NCBI RefSeq assembly: GCF_002161765.1
Contig: NZ_NFIN01000003.1
Coordinates: 1-64,000 of the forward strand
Origin: Bacteroides sp. An322
GTDB taxonomy: Bacteria; Bacteroidota; Bacteroidia; Bacteroidales; Bacteroidaceae
DNA: 64,000 bases
Direction of reading: 5' to 3'
The position numbers and the translations under genes were made by a program. Positions 34,804-43,976 of this stretch are shown one piece after another. Every line of letters begins with the position of its first letter. The stretch's first letter is position 1. Below the pieces are notes generated by a model that worked only from the letters and a program-made list of their open reading frames with translations, had not been told where the DNA came from and made no database searches.

Positions 34804-35826
34804 ATGAAAAATAAATTGAAAACAGCTTTGGGCTTGTTCGCTATGGGAAGCCTGGCGATGGTTTCTTGTACGGATGTGGAAAGCGTGGAGATTGTACAAC
34901 CTACGGTGGAAGAAACCTACCCGGAATCTTACGCGGCTTACGTACAAGCCTTGAATGAATATAAAGCATCTGACCATAAGATTGTATATGCATGGTTTGA
35001 TAATAGTGAAAAAGTGCCTCAAAGCGCAGGGCAACATATCACGAGTATACCCGATAGCGTGGATGTCATTTCAATGATGTATCCTGAATCGTTAGCAGAG
35101 TTTGAATTGAACGATATGGAAGAAGTGCGTGGAAAAGGAACAAAGGTGGTTTACACTGTTAGTGTTCCTGATATTGAGCAGGCATGGGTTGATCAGCAGT
35201 TTGCCAATGGTGGTGACCAATCTACCATGACATCTGAATTTAATGCTTATTTGCAGACTCAATTGGATGCGTTATTTGCTTGTTCCGCTTCATTTGACGG
35301 TGTGATTGTAGAATTTGTCGGGCAAGATCCGACATTCATGACGGAGACCACTCTTGCTGCATACGAGGCTAAACAAAACATCGTATTGAATGCGGTAAGT
35401 ACATGGAAAAATGCAAATGCCGATAAAATCTTGACTTGGCAAGGCAAGCCGCAAAACTTGACTGATAAAAGTATTTTGACTTCGTGTGATTGCATTATTT
35501 TGGATATCGATGATGTAGAAGACACCAATCGTTTGATGCTTACAGTGCAACAGGCATTGACCGAAGGTGTGCCTACTGACAATATTCTGATTGCCGTATC
35601 AACTACACCTGAAAGTTCTTCGGATACTTCGTATGGTTATTGGGGTAGCACACGTGCATTGGGTGAAGTAGCTAATTGGGTGTCTGCAGGTTATCCGGCA
35701 ACCGATGGCTTTACTCGTGCAGGCATTGCTATTTACAATGTGCAGAATGATTACTATGCTACTGGTGGTCTGTACACATACGTGAAAGAGGCTATTAATA
35801 CTTTGAATCCAGCTCCAACTAAATAA
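34804..35826 (+). CDS. Non-catalytic GH18-like glycan-binding lipoprotein
   Basis: A 340-residue lipoprotein (signal ...GSLAMVSCTD, lipidated Cys near 21) with a GH18-like barrel. The place of the GH18 motif DxxDxDxE is occupied by DGVIVEFV at residues 165-172: only the first Asp is kept, so hydrolysis is not expected. Order and type match the lipoprotein encoded just after susD in the B. thetaiotaomicron high-mannose N-glycan locus (BT_3985 position); a surface glycan-binding role is inferred. It begins 27 bp after the susD relic. Confidence 0.75.
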   Translation: MKNKLKTALGLFAMGSLAMVSCTDVESVEIVQPTVEETYPESYAAYVQALNEYKASDHKIVYAWFDNSEKVPQSAGQHITSIPDSVDVISMMYPESLAEFELNDMEEVRGKGTKVVYTVSVPDIEQAWVDQQFANGGDQSTMTSEFNAYLQTQLDALFACSASFDGVIVEFVGQDPTFMTETTLAAYEAKQNIVLNAVSTWKNANADKILTWQGKPQNLTDKSILTSCDCIILDIDDVEDTNRLMLTVQQALTEGVPTDNILIAVSTTPESSSDTSYGYWGSTRALGEVANWVSAGYPATDGFTRAGIAIYNVQNDYYATGGLYTYVKEAINTLNPAPTK

Positions 35827-35836
35827 AGATTGACTT

Positions 35837-37039
35837 ATGAAACTGAAACATATTTATTTCGCTTCTTTGATGGCAGTGGCTGGTGGTATATTTACTGGCT
35901 GCTCGGATGACATCGAGAATTTCGATAATCAGATGTTTGTGACCGATACAACACCCGCAGTGGTGTTGATGATGGCTACGGCTGAGGACGAAACGCAAGA
36001 ATTTACATTCTCTATTCCGAAACCGCAAGATTCGGATGTAACGTTTACCATTGCTGCTGACGCAAATAAGGTTCAGACGTATAAAGATATTTATACGGAC
36101 GGCACGAAAGAGATAGAAATGGTTCCGAGTGAAAATTATGAACTGGCTACTACACAAGGTGTGATAAGAGCTGGAAGTTTGAACTCTGATCCGATTGCTA
36201 TTAATTTCATGGGATTGAGCACAATGGATGACACGAAAACTTACGTGTTGCCAGTTACAGTGACTAGTTGTAGTATTGGCGTGTTGGGTTCACAGAATAC
36301 TCGTTACTATGTATTCCAAAAAGGTGCATTGATTAATGTAGTAGCAAATGTGGATGACAACGCTCTTCGTCCAGGTAATGCATGGGCTACTCCCGATAAG
36401 TTTAAGAATTTGACCAAACTGACTTGTGAAGCGTTGATTTATCCGTATTCATTAAGCGGTGAAGGTCACGAATCGGGTATCAGTACATTGATGGGTATTG
36501 AAGGCAACTTCCTGTTCCGTTTTGGTGATGCAGGATTGGCTTCTAATATCCTGCAAATTGCTACTTCGGCAGGCAATTATGCTGTAAGCCGTGCGGTAGA
36601 AGAGAATGTTTGGACACACGTTGCCATTACTTATGATAGCGATGTGCAGGAAATTAAGGTTTACTTTAACGGTAACTTAGTAGATACATTTACCGGGGTT
36701 ACAAAAGGTGCAGTAGACTGGAGCCCGGAATATTCAAATGATAACGACGGTAAGGCACGCAGTTTCTGGGTAGGACACTCGTACAGTGCTTCACGTTGGT
36801 TTGAAGGTGAAATGTCGGAAGTCCGCATTTGGGATAAAGTGTTGACTCAAGAAGAAATCAATGCTGAGAATCATTTCTATGCAGTTTTGGAACCCGAAAA
36901 TGAACCAAATCTGTTAATGTATTGGAAACTGAACGATGGTGTTGACGAGATTAAAGACTACAGTCAATATGGCAATAATGGCGTGGCTGAAGTTGCAGGA
37001 TTGAAATGGGTTTCTGTCAGCTTGCCTTCAGAAGAATAA
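35837..37039 (+). CDS. DUF1735 and LamG-domain surface lipoprotein
   Basis: A 400-residue lipoprotein: signal with GGIFTGCSDD (Cys near 22), an N-terminal DUF1735 beta-sandwich (about 30-140: DETQEFTFSIPKPQDSDVTF, QGVIRAGSL) and a C-terminal concanavalin-like LamG domain (about 180-375: KLTCEALIYPYSL, WTHVAITYDSDVQEIKVYFNG, SEVRIWDKVLTQEEI). This domain set is that of surface glycan-binding proteins of N-glycan loci. 10 bp after the GH18-like gene and 36 bp before the endoglycosidase. Confidence 0.85.
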   Translation: MKLKHIYFASLMAVAGGIFTGCSDDIENFDNQMFVTDTTPAVVLMMATAEDETQEFTFSIPKPQDSDVTFTIAADANKVQTYKDIYTDGTKEIEMVPSENYELATTQGVIRAGSLNSDPIAINFMGLSTMDDTKTYVLPVTVTSCSIGVLGSQNTRYYVFQKGALINVVANVDDNALRPGNAWATPDKFKNLTKLTCEALIYPYSLSGEGHESGISTLMGIEGNFLFRFGDAGLASNILQIATSAGNYAVSRAVEENVWTHVAITYDSDVQEIKVYFNGNLVDTFTGVTKGAVDWSPEYSNDNDGKARSFWVGHSYSASRWFEGEMSEVRIWDKVLTQEEINAENHFYAVLEPENEPNLLMYWKLNDGVDEIKDYSQYGNNGVAEVAGLKWVSVSLPSEE

Positions 37040-37075
37040 TAAAAGGAGTAACAACCTTAAAAATTAGAATGAATT

Positions 37076-39001
37076 ATGAAACATATAACTTTTAAATCAG
37101 CTTTCATGGCAATGGCTCTCGTATGTTCGGGAGTGGCTTTTACAGCCTGTGAAGATGATATCGAAGTGCCTAACAATACGCCGAATCCTTGGGAGAACGT
37201 TGGTGAGGCATTTGGTGCGGTACGTTCGGCTGCCGGAGCAAGAATGGGTACAACTTTGACTGTACGTAATGGTGAGGCGGCTACAGGTTATGTATATTTT
37301 GAATTAAGCAAAACATCGGATACCGACACGCAGGTGACCTTTACGGTAAACAATGACTCGTTGCAATCGTATAACAAAAAAAATGGCACAAGCTATACCG
37401 CTTATAATGGCGTGACTTTGGAAAATGGTGGTACGGTAACTATTCCGGCAGGACAGCGTAAGTCAGATTACGTAGCTGTCAACATTCCGGCTGGTGGAAA
37501 CGGTGATGCGGTTGCTATCACGGCTACAGCCAATGATGGCGTGACGGTTTCGCAAAACAATACAATGTACGTATATCAGGTTGCTGAAGTGACCATCCCG
37601 CAACACAATAAAGCTATCAAGAATTTATGCTACATTGAAGTAAATAATGAAAATCCGTTGAACGCAGGTGAATACACCTTATCGGGTGGTGAACCGTTCT
37701 TCGATATCGTGAGCATATTTGCTGCTAACATGAACTTGAGTGCAGACGGTAAGCCTTATATCTATTGCAATGACCAAGTGACTTTTGTATTGCAACATGC
37801 AGATGAAATCATCCGTCCGTTGCAGGAAAAAGGTATCAAGGTTCACCTTTCTATTTTGGGTAATCATGATGATGCCGGTATGCGTAGTTTGAGTGAAGAA
37901 GGTGCAAAAGCTTTCGCACAAGAACTGAAGATGTATGCCGATATTTATGGATTTGACGGTTTTGATTTCGATGATGAATATTCTTCTTATGCTGAAGGTT
38001 CCTTTAAAGGAAGTGCTCAATCGGGTTCGGGTGTTGTAGCTTCGGTAGACGAATGTACAGGTGCAAACTACACCCGTATGTTGGAAGTGTGTCGTGAAGT
38101 ATTGCCGAAGAGCGAATGTGCATTTGGTATCTATTGGTATCGTAGTGATGACCATCCGGTGGGCGATAATTTGGAAGATTTGATTGACTATACTGTATAT
38201 GGTACGTATGGTGCTTTCCGTGATTATTACAGCCAAGACATTAACAATGAAATGGAAGCTCCGTATGCGATTACTTTGGTAGGTGAAGATAGCGGCGATC
38301 CGATTATGGTTCCGGTAAATGAGGAATATTTGAATACGGTGAAAGAAAATTATGGCTATTTCGCATTCTACAACTTGAAATCGAATCGTTTTTACACTCC
38401 AACTTTTGATGAGGTTGCTAAGGTTCTGTATAATGGACAAACTGTAGATTGGACAGGAAATGTATATGCTCGTACCGAAATGACTCCAGTTCAGTTCTCT
38501 ACTCCGTCTTATGAATCGTATATTGGTACTTGGAATGTATCTTCTAATACGTCTTTATTTGATTCAGGTCCATGGTGGCAATGGGGTGGTGGTCATAACT
38601 TTACTATCCGCATCGAAGCTAAAGGTGAAAATACCTACAATGTATATGGTTGGGATAGCGATATGGAAGACGTGGCTGCAATAACTGAAGAACTTCCATT
38701 TGAAATGGTTTATGATCCGACATACGGTACTGCTACTGTAACCAATGGTGCCATTGGTGAATTGAACGGTCAGCAATATGCGATGTCTGCTGCCACGTAT
38801 GGAGGAAATTATCAACCTTGGGTAGCAGAGCCTGATTATACCTTTAGACTTGAAACTAATCCGGGTGGTGTTGTACGTATGATTAGTGGATATCATCAAT
38901 TAGGTATTAGTCTATTCTCTATTGGCGAAGACGGAACATATACTTCTCCGTTGGATGACACAGAAGAACATTCAGCAGGATCATATACATTATCTCGTTA
39001 A
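37076..39001 (+). CDS. GH18 endo-beta-N-acetylglucosaminidase (DUF1735-GH18)
   Basis: A 641-residue lipoprotein (SGVAFTACEDD, Cys near 25). Order: DUF1735 (about 45-170), GH18 barrel (about 180-460) and a C-terminal beta domain (about 475-640). The catalytic motif is complete: DGFDFDDE at 294-301, with Glu301 as proton donor. This matches surface enzymes such as BT_3987 that release high-mannose N-glycans from glycoproteins by cutting the chitobiose core. Last gene of the relic operon, followed by a terminator. Apparently intact although the susCD transporter is lost. Confidence 0.88.
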   Translation: MKHITFKSAFMAMALVCSGVAFTACEDDIEVPNNTPNPWENVGEAFGAVRSAAGARMGTTLTVRNGEAATGYVYFELSKTSDTDTQVTFTVNNDSLQSYNKKNGTSYTAYNGVTLENGGTVTIPAGQRKSDYVAVNIPAGGNGDAVAITATANDGVTVSQNNTMYVYQVAEVTIPQHNKAIKNLCYIEVNNENPLNAGEYTLSGGEPFFDIVSIFAANMNLSADGKPYIYCNDQVTFVLQHADEIIRPLQEKGIKVHLSILGNHDDAGMRSLSEEGAKAFAQELKMYADIYGFDGFDFDDEYSSYAEGSFKGSAQSGSGVVASVDECTGANYTRMLEVCREVLPKSECAFGIYWYRSDDHPVGDNLEDLIDYTVYGTYGAFRDYYSQDINNEMEAPYAITLVGEDSGDPIMVPVNEEYLNTVKENYGYFAFYNLKSNRFYTPTFDEVAKVLYNGQTVDWTGNVYARTEMTPVQFSTPSYESYIGTWNVSSNTSLFDSGPWWQWGGGHNFTIRIEAKGENTYNVYGWDSDMEDVAAITEELPFEMVYDPTYGTATVTNGAIGELNGQQYAMSAATYGGNYQPWVAEPDYTFRLETNPGGVVRMISGYHQLGISLFSIGEDGTYTSPLDDTEEHSAGSYTLSR

Positions 39002-39039
39002 ATACTCTCTACCTGTTGTTTAATAGATAAATAAATGAA

Positions 39040-39083
39040 GAAGCCGGAATCTGTGTGTGATGCATAGGTTCCGGTTCTTTTTT
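39040..39083 (+). terminator. Terminator after the GH18 gene
   Basis: GAAGCCGGAA at 39040-39049 pairs with TTCCGGTTC at 39069-39077, then a T run. Confidence 0.8.
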
Positions 39084-39132
39084 ATATAAAAGGTAAGGAT
39101 AGAATCTTTGACCTTTTCAACAATGCTTTTTG

Positions 39133-39163
39133 AGCCTCACAGCAATTCTGTTGTGGGGCTTTT
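39133..39163 (+). terminator. Second terminator-like hairpin
   Basis: AGCCTCACA at 39133-39141 pairs with TGTGGGGCT at 39152-39160 (one G-U), then TTTT. Two terminators in tandem insulate the aldo/keto reductase gene. Confidence 0.6.
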
Positions 39164-39167
39164 CTCG

Positions 39168-39175
39168 TAATTTTG
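39168..39175 (+). promoter_or_regulatory. Promoter -7 box (TAATTTTG) for the aldo/keto reductase
   Basis: Exact TAnnTTTG match 20 bases before the ATG at 39196, immediately after the second hairpin. Confidence 0.6.
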
Positions 39176-39195
39176 TATTTATAAAATAGGAGAAG

Positions 39196-40017
39196 ATGGA
39201 AAAGAGACTGATTACTTTTCCTGACGGGCGGCAAGTTTGTCCGCTCGGACAGGGCACTTATCAAATGGGACATCGGCGAGGTGAGGAAATAAAAGCCTTG
39301 CAGCGGGGCATTGATTTGGGATTGACACTGATAGATACAGCTGAAATGTATGGTACGGAAGATTTGGTGGGCGAAGCTGTCCGTCCCTGCCGTGATAAAG
39401 CGTTTATTGTGAGTAAGGTTTTGCCAAGCAATGCCAGTTACGAAGGAACGAAACGTGCTTGCGAACGGAGTTTGCAACGGCTCGGAACGGATTATATCGA
39501 CCTTTATCTGCTGCACTGGATTGGGCGGTATCCTTTTGCAGAGACCGTCCGTGCATTAGTGGAATTACAACAAGAAGGGAAGATTCTGCAATGGGGAATG
39601 AGCAACTTGGATGTAGCGGATATGGAGCATATTCTTTCGCTTCCGCACGGGACGGATTGTGCAGCCAATCAGGTGCTTTATAACTTGAAAGGCCGTGGAA
39701 TCGAGTATGACCTTATTCCATGGAGCGAGGCGCACCGTATCCCCGTGATGGCTTATACGCCGCTCGGAGAAGGGCGTTTGAGGAATCATAAGACGTTGAT
39801 TGAAATCGCTCGTAAGCATCATACCACTCCCACGCAAATCATATTGGCTTGGGTGATGCGTACTTCGAATGTTATCGCTATACCGAAGGCGGGCAGCGTT
39901 GTTCATGTAGAAGAAAACGCGCAAAGCCTTGATATTATCTTGACGGAAGAAGATTTACGTGAGATAGATGCAGCATTTCCTCCTCCCACGCGGAAAATAC
40001 GTTTGGCAGGTTGGTAG
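39196..40017 (+). CDS. Aldo/keto reductase
   Basis: A 273-residue NAD(P)H-dependent (alpha/beta)8 oxidoreductase. Catalytic tetrad positions are visible: Asp and Tyr in IDTAEMYGTEDLVG, Lys in FIVSKVLP, His in YLLHWIGRYP. Cofactor-binding region AIPKAGSVVHVEENAQSLDI near the C terminus. Physiological substrate unknown. Stands alone with its own promoter. Confidence 0.92.
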   Translation: MEKRLITFPDGRQVCPLGQGTYQMGHRRGEEIKALQRGIDLGLTLIDTAEMYGTEDLVGEAVRPCRDKAFIVSKVLPSNASYEGTKRACERSLQRLGTDYIDLYLLHWIGRYPFAETVRALVELQQEGKILQWGMSNLDVADMEHILSLPHGTDCAANQVLYNLKGRGIEYDLIPWSEAHRIPVMAYTPLGEGRLRNHKTLIEIARKHHTTPTQIILAWVMRTSNVIAIPKAGSVVHVEENAQSLDIILTEEDLREIDAAFPPPTRKIRLAGW

Positions 40018-40139
40018 TTTTTAATGAAGGATTAAGAATGAGAGATAAGGAATTTCCTTTTGTAAATTCTGTGATGATTAGGCGATGGGCTTTTGGCTTT
40101 CTTAACACAGCAATCCCTTCATCAATAAGAAAAGCTTTG

Positions 40140-40147
40140 TACATTTG
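40140..40147 (+). promoter_or_regulatory. Promoter -7 box (TACATTTG)
   Basis: Exact TAnnTTTG match 26 bases before the PepSY-like gene. Confidence 0.65.
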
Positions 40148-40173
40148 CTGTAAACCATAAAAACAGACGATTT

Positions 40174-40815
40174 ATGAAAATGCGTGTATTTTTAGGAATG
40201 CTGGTAATGTGCTTTGTATTAGGTGTATATGCCGAAAGTGACCCTACTTCGTTTGTTCGGAACCGCTATCCGGATGCCCGTATCTTGGATAAGGATTACG
40301 ATGACGGATTTATCGAAGTGAAGATGAAACATCGGGGAACGGAGAAAATCGCTATCTTCAATCCCGAGGGCAGATGGTTGCGTACGATGTGGGAAGTGCA
40401 TCGAAGCCGTCTTCCGCATGCGGTTATTAATGTATTGAAGCGTTCGGGATTTGTTTACGAGGAGATTGATGATAACGACAATAAGGCGATGGAGAACCGC
40501 AGGGGGATGTATTACATCGTGCAGGCAGACCGAAACGACCGAAGTTATGTGTTGGTGGTATCGGAAAGAGGCAACATTATTGAGCGTTTTTATGATGACG
40601 AGTGGGACGATGAATGGGATGAAGGACGCTGGGAAGGCGAGTTTTGGGATGACGGGGAAGACCATTTCGATGAAGGAGACGATGAATGGGACGACCGCCG
40701 TCATCATGTCCGCCGTCCGCACCGTAATCATTGGCATCACGGATGTTGTGGAGAAGACGATGGTGAGGACCATTTCGATGAAGGAGATGATGAATGGGAT
40801 GACGGTGAAGATTGA
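40174..40815 (+). CDS. PepSY-like periplasmic protein with acidic repeat tail
   Basis: A 213-residue exported protein: signal MKMRVFLGMLVMCFVLGVYA, then two PepSY-like units (about 22-75 and 77-140). The last 70 residues are very acidic and duplicated: GEDHFDEGDDEWDD occurs twice, 36 residues apart (DNA near 40657 and 40765), with a basic, His-rich insert between (HHVRRPHRNHWHHGCC) that also holds a Cys pair. The tail could bind metal ions or a basic partner; this is inference. Related fold to the fragment at the window start. The AmpG-like gene follows after 23 bp. Confidence 0.78.
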   Translation: MKMRVFLGMLVMCFVLGVYAESDPTSFVRNRYPDARILDKDYDDGFIEVKMKHRGTEKIAIFNPEGRWLRTMWEVHRSRLPHAVINVLKRSGFVYEEIDDNDNKAMENRRGMYYIVQADRNDRSYVLVVSERGNIIERFYDDEWDDEWDEGRWEGEFWDDGEDHFDEGDDEWDDRRHHVRRPHRNHWHHGCCGEDDGEDHFDEGDDEWDDGED

Positions 40816-40838
40816 AAATGGTTTGATTTGAGAAGGAT

Positions 40839-42101
40839 ATGAAGAAAGATTCCCCGTGGGCATGGGTGCCTACACTCTATTTTGCTGAAGGTTTGCCTTA
40901 TATTGCGGTGATGACCCTTTCGTTAGTGATGTACAAGCGCATGGGCATTTCGAATACAGAGGTGGCTTTGTACACGGGCTGGCTGAACTTACCTTGGGTC
41001 ATCAAGCCTTTGTGGAGTCCGTTCATCGACTTGATGCGTACCAAGCGTTGGTGGATTGTCACGATGCAGTTGCTGATAGGCGCGGCATTGGCAGGCATCG
41101 CTTTTCTGATACCTGCCGATCATTTCTTTCAGTCTACATTGGCATTGTTTTGGCTGATGGCGTTTGCGTCTGCCACACACGATATTGCCGCCGACGGATT
41201 CTATATGTTAGGGCTTACTCCTCATCAGCAAGCCTTGTTTGTAGGTATCCGAAGTACGTTTTACCGCTTGGCTACTATAGCCGGACAAGGTTTGCTCATC
41301 ATGTTTGCGGGATATTTAGAGAAATCGGCGCGTGGCATTCCTTTTGCGTGGAGCATGACGTTCCTTCTTTTATCAGGACTGTTTTTGGCTGTGTTTGTTT
41401 ATCATACGTTCGTCCTTCCGCATCCGAAGTCAGACCGGAGGGCTGCAACCTTGTCGGCAAGTAGTTTGTGGCGTGAGTTCTTGCTTACTTTCCGTTCGTT
41501 TTTCCAGAAAGAAGGCATCGGGGTGGCTTTGCTGTTTATGTTGTTTTACCGTTTCCCCGAAGCACAGTTGGCAAAGATGGGTATTCCGTTTTTGCTCGAC
41601 CCTGTGTCTGAAGGCGGATTAGGGATGACTACCGAACAAATTGGTTTCACCCAAGGAACGGTAGGTATTATCGGGCTGACGATAGGAGGAATCTTGGGTG
41701 GAATTGCCGTGTCCCGTCATGGGCTGAAGCATTGGTTATGGCCGATGGTTTGGGCGATTTCCTTGCCCGATTTGGTGTATGTCTATTTAAGTTATTTCCC
41801 CGAAACGAGTTTGTTGTGGGTTAATGTCTGTATCTTTGTCGAACAGTTCGGATACGGATTTGGCTTTACCGCCTATATGATGTATCTCATTTATTTTTCG
41901 CGTGGGACGCACAGTACGGCACATTATGCCATCTGTACGGCGTTTATGGCGTTAGGCATGATGCTTCCGGGTATGGCGGCGGGCTGGCTTCAGGAGCAGT
42001 TGGGCTATCAGCTGTTCTTCATTTGGATTATGGTATGTTGTGTGGCAACCTTTGCCGTCACGGCATTGTTGAAGATAGACCCGGAGTTTGGGAAGAAATG
42101 A
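40839..42101 (+). CDS. MFS transporter, AmpG-like
   Basis: A 420-residue, 12-helix major-facilitator protein. Start SPWAWVPTLYFAEGLPYIAVM and LNLPWVIKPLWSPFIDLMRTKR match the AmpG/muropeptide-permease type subgroup, as does ASATHDIAADGFYM. AmpG imports anhydromuropeptides; the Bacteroides homologues are not characterised well enough to assign substrate. 23 bp after the PepSY-like gene. Confidence 0.82.
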   Translation: MKKDSPWAWVPTLYFAEGLPYIAVMTLSLVMYKRMGISNTEVALYTGWLNLPWVIKPLWSPFIDLMRTKRWWIVTMQLLIGAALAGIAFLIPADHFFQSTLALFWLMAFASATHDIAADGFYMLGLTPHQQALFVGIRSTFYRLATIAGQGLLIMFAGYLEKSARGIPFAWSMTFLLLSGLFLAVFVYHTFVLPHPKSDRRAATLSASSLWREFLLTFRSFFQKEGIGVALLFMLFYRFPEAQLAKMGIPFLLDPVSEGGLGMTTEQIGFTQGTVGIIGLTIGGILGGIAVSRHGLKHWLWPMVWAISLPDLVYVYLSYFPETSLLWVNVCIFVEQFGYGFGFTAYMMYLIYFSRGTHSTAHYAICTAFMALGMMLPGMAAGWLQEQLGYQLFFIWIMVCCVATFAVTALLKIDPEFGKK

Positions 42102-42157
42102 ATTTAATTAAGAGTGAAGAATGAATTATTTTAATCAGTGTAATCTGTGGTGAGGAA

Positions 42158-43189
42158 ATGTTAGCATATACGTATATAGAACAAGGAAAGTTTGAGTTGA
42201 GAGAAAAGCCGAGACCTCGGCTGGAGAATGAACGTGACGCTATTGTGCGGGTCACGTTAGGAAGTATCTGTACCAGCGATTTGCATATTAAGCACGGAAG
42301 TGTGCCGCGTGCTGTGCCGGGCATTACCGTAGGGCATGAAATGGTGGGCATTGTGGAAGAAGTAGGCGATGCTGTACAGAATGTAAAGCCGGGTGACCGT
42401 GTGGCTGTTAATGTGGAGACTTTTTGCGGAGAATGTTTTTTCTGCAAGCATGGGTATGTGAATAACTGTACCGACCCTGACGGCGGTTGGGCATTAGGAT
42501 GCCGGATTGACGGAGGACAGGCGGAATATGTGCGGGTCCCTCATGCTGACCAAGGATTGAGCCGCATACCTGATAGTGTGAGCGATGAGCAGGCTTTGTT
42601 TGTGGGCGATATTCTTGCTACCGGATTTTGGGCGGCTCGTATTTCCGAGATAACGCCCGAAGATACGGTATTGATTATCGGTGCCGGTCCCACGGGAATC
42701 TGTTCGCTTCTGTGTACAATGTTGAAATGTCCTCGCCGTATCATCGTATGCGAGAAATCGCCTGAACGCATCTATTTTGTACGTGACCATTATCCCGATG
42801 TATTAGTGACTACTCCCGATGAATGCCTCGACTTTGTGCGTACGCATAGCGACCATGGAGGAGCTGATGTAGTGTTGGAAGTGGCAGGTGCGCGTGATAC
42901 GTTTCAGTTGGCATGGCAATGCGCCCGACCAAATGCGATTGTGACCGTGGTAGCTATGTACGATGAACCTCAAGTTTTGCCTTTGCCTGATATGTATGGC
43001 AAGAATTTGACTTTTAAAACGGGAGGAGTGGACGGATGCGATTGTGCGGAGATACTTCGTTTGATAGAGGCTGGTAAGATTGATACGACTCCGCTTATTA
43101 CTCATCGTTTTCCGCTTAGCCGCATCGAAGAAGCCTATCGGCTTTTCGAAAATAGGGAGGACGGAGTGATTAAGGTTGCGATAGGATAA
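42158..43189 (+). CDS. Zinc-dependent alcohol dehydrogenase (MDR family)
   Basis: A 343-residue medium-chain dehydrogenase. Catalytic-zinc region GSICTSDLHIKHG and GHEMVGIVEEVG; structural-zinc cysteines in CGECFFCKHGYVNNC; nucleotide-binding loop LIIGAGPTGICSLL. The order and spacing resemble sorbitol/threonine or secondary-alcohol dehydrogenases; substrate unknown. Followed by an inverted repeat that separates it from the convergent nitroreductase. Confidence 0.9.
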   Translation: MLAYTYIEQGKFELREKPRPRLENERDAIVRVTLGSICTSDLHIKHGSVPRAVPGITVGHEMVGIVEEVGDAVQNVKPGDRVAVNVETFCGECFFCKHGYVNNCTDPDGGWALGCRIDGGQAEYVRVPHADQGLSRIPDSVSDEQALFVGDILATGFWAARISEITPEDTVLIIGAGPTGICSLLCTMLKCPRRIIVCEKSPERIYFVRDHYPDVLVTTPDECLDFVRTHSDHGGADVVLEVAGARDTFQLAWQCARPNAIVTVVAMYDEPQVLPLPDMYGKNLTFKTGGVDGCDCAEILRLIEAGKIDTTPLITHRFPLSRIEEAYRLFENREDGVIKVAIG

Positions 43190-43276
43190 TTGAAACGCAG
43201 ATTTTCGCAGATTAACGCAGTTTAAATTAATTATTAAAATTATATTTGCGAAAATCTGCGTTAATCTGCGTTTCAA
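43190..43276. repeat. Inverted repeat of the CGCAGATT family, copy 1
   Basis: TTGAAACGCAGATT at 43190-43203 pairs exactly with 43263-43276; inside, CGCAGATTAACGCAG and CTGCGTTAATCTGCG also pair in part. Sits between convergent genes. Confidence 0.85.
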
Positions 43277-43292
43277 ATTAAAGAAAACCCAA

Positions 43293-43817
43293 TCACTTGA
43301 TGATTCGATAATAATTTTCTTTGCGGGGTTTGGCTTGTGCCGGAGCTTCAGCTGGATAGCCTAAGGCAAGGGCACCGATGCCCATCAGTCCGTCGGGTAA
43401 TCCCCATTCTTTCATTAATAGTTTCCCTTCTTCTGTTCCGAACATTTCGCGTTCGCGATGTATCCAGCAGCTTCCTAATCCGATAGCATGGGCTGCCAAC
43501 ATCATATTTTCTAAGATGCAGCTTCCGTCTTGTATCGGGTTGTGCGCATCGGCAGGAGCGAATACCAGTACATAGGTCGGCGCATCGTAATACGGATTAA
43601 AGGTTACGCCCATGATTTGCGCATTCATTTCTCCTAATTTCTTACGTAAGTCTTCGTTTTGTATGGCTACGATGTAGGGTGCTTGCAGTCCGCGCGAAGT
43701 GGGTGCATACGTGCCGGCTTCGAGCACGGCTTTCAGTTCTTCGTCCGTAATCTGTTGTGCTTGATATTTGCGGCAGCTACGGCGCGTTTGGATAAGTTCA
43801 AGAAAGTCAGTTCTCAT
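43293..43817 (-). CDS. Nitroreductase family protein
   Basis: A 174-residue FMN-dependent oxidoreductase of the nitroreductase fold: RRSCRKYQAQQITDEELKAVLEAGTYAPTSRGLQAP binds FMN at the N terminus, followed by ENMMLAAHAIGLGSCWIHR and IGALALGYPAEAPAQAKPR near the end. Usual short length. Its natural substrate is unknown. Bounded on both sides by CGCAGATT-family inverted repeats. Confidence 0.93.
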   Translation of the reverse strand: MRTDFLELIQTRRSCRKYQAQQITDEELKAVLEAGTYAPTSRGLQAPYIVAIQNEDLRKKLGEMNAQIMGVTFNPYYDAPTYVLVFAPADAHNPIQDGSCILENMMLAAHAIGLGSCWIHREREMFGTEEGKLLMKEWGLPDGLMGIGALALGYPAEAPAQAKPRKENYYRIIK

Positions 43818-43854
43818 AAATCTGATATTTTAGAATGTTTGTTATGTTCGCTTT

Positions 43855-43960
43855 GAAACGCAGATTAACGCGGATTCTCGCAGATGTAATTTTTTTGTTA
43901 CGTCTGATTACAAATCCAGTGTGACACTTAGTTAATTCAATCTGCGGAAATCTGCGTTTC
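43855..43960. repeat. Inverted repeat of the CGCAGATT family, copy 2
   Basis: GAAACGCAGATT at 43855-43866 pairs exactly with 43949-43960. With copy 1 it brackets the nitroreductase gene. Confidence 0.8.
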
Positions 43961-43976
43961 TTCATAATGTGGTAAA

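Noticed and set aside
37679-38440. 253-residue frame opposite the GH18 gene
   Set aside because: Antisense to the catalytic GH18 domain; no family features.
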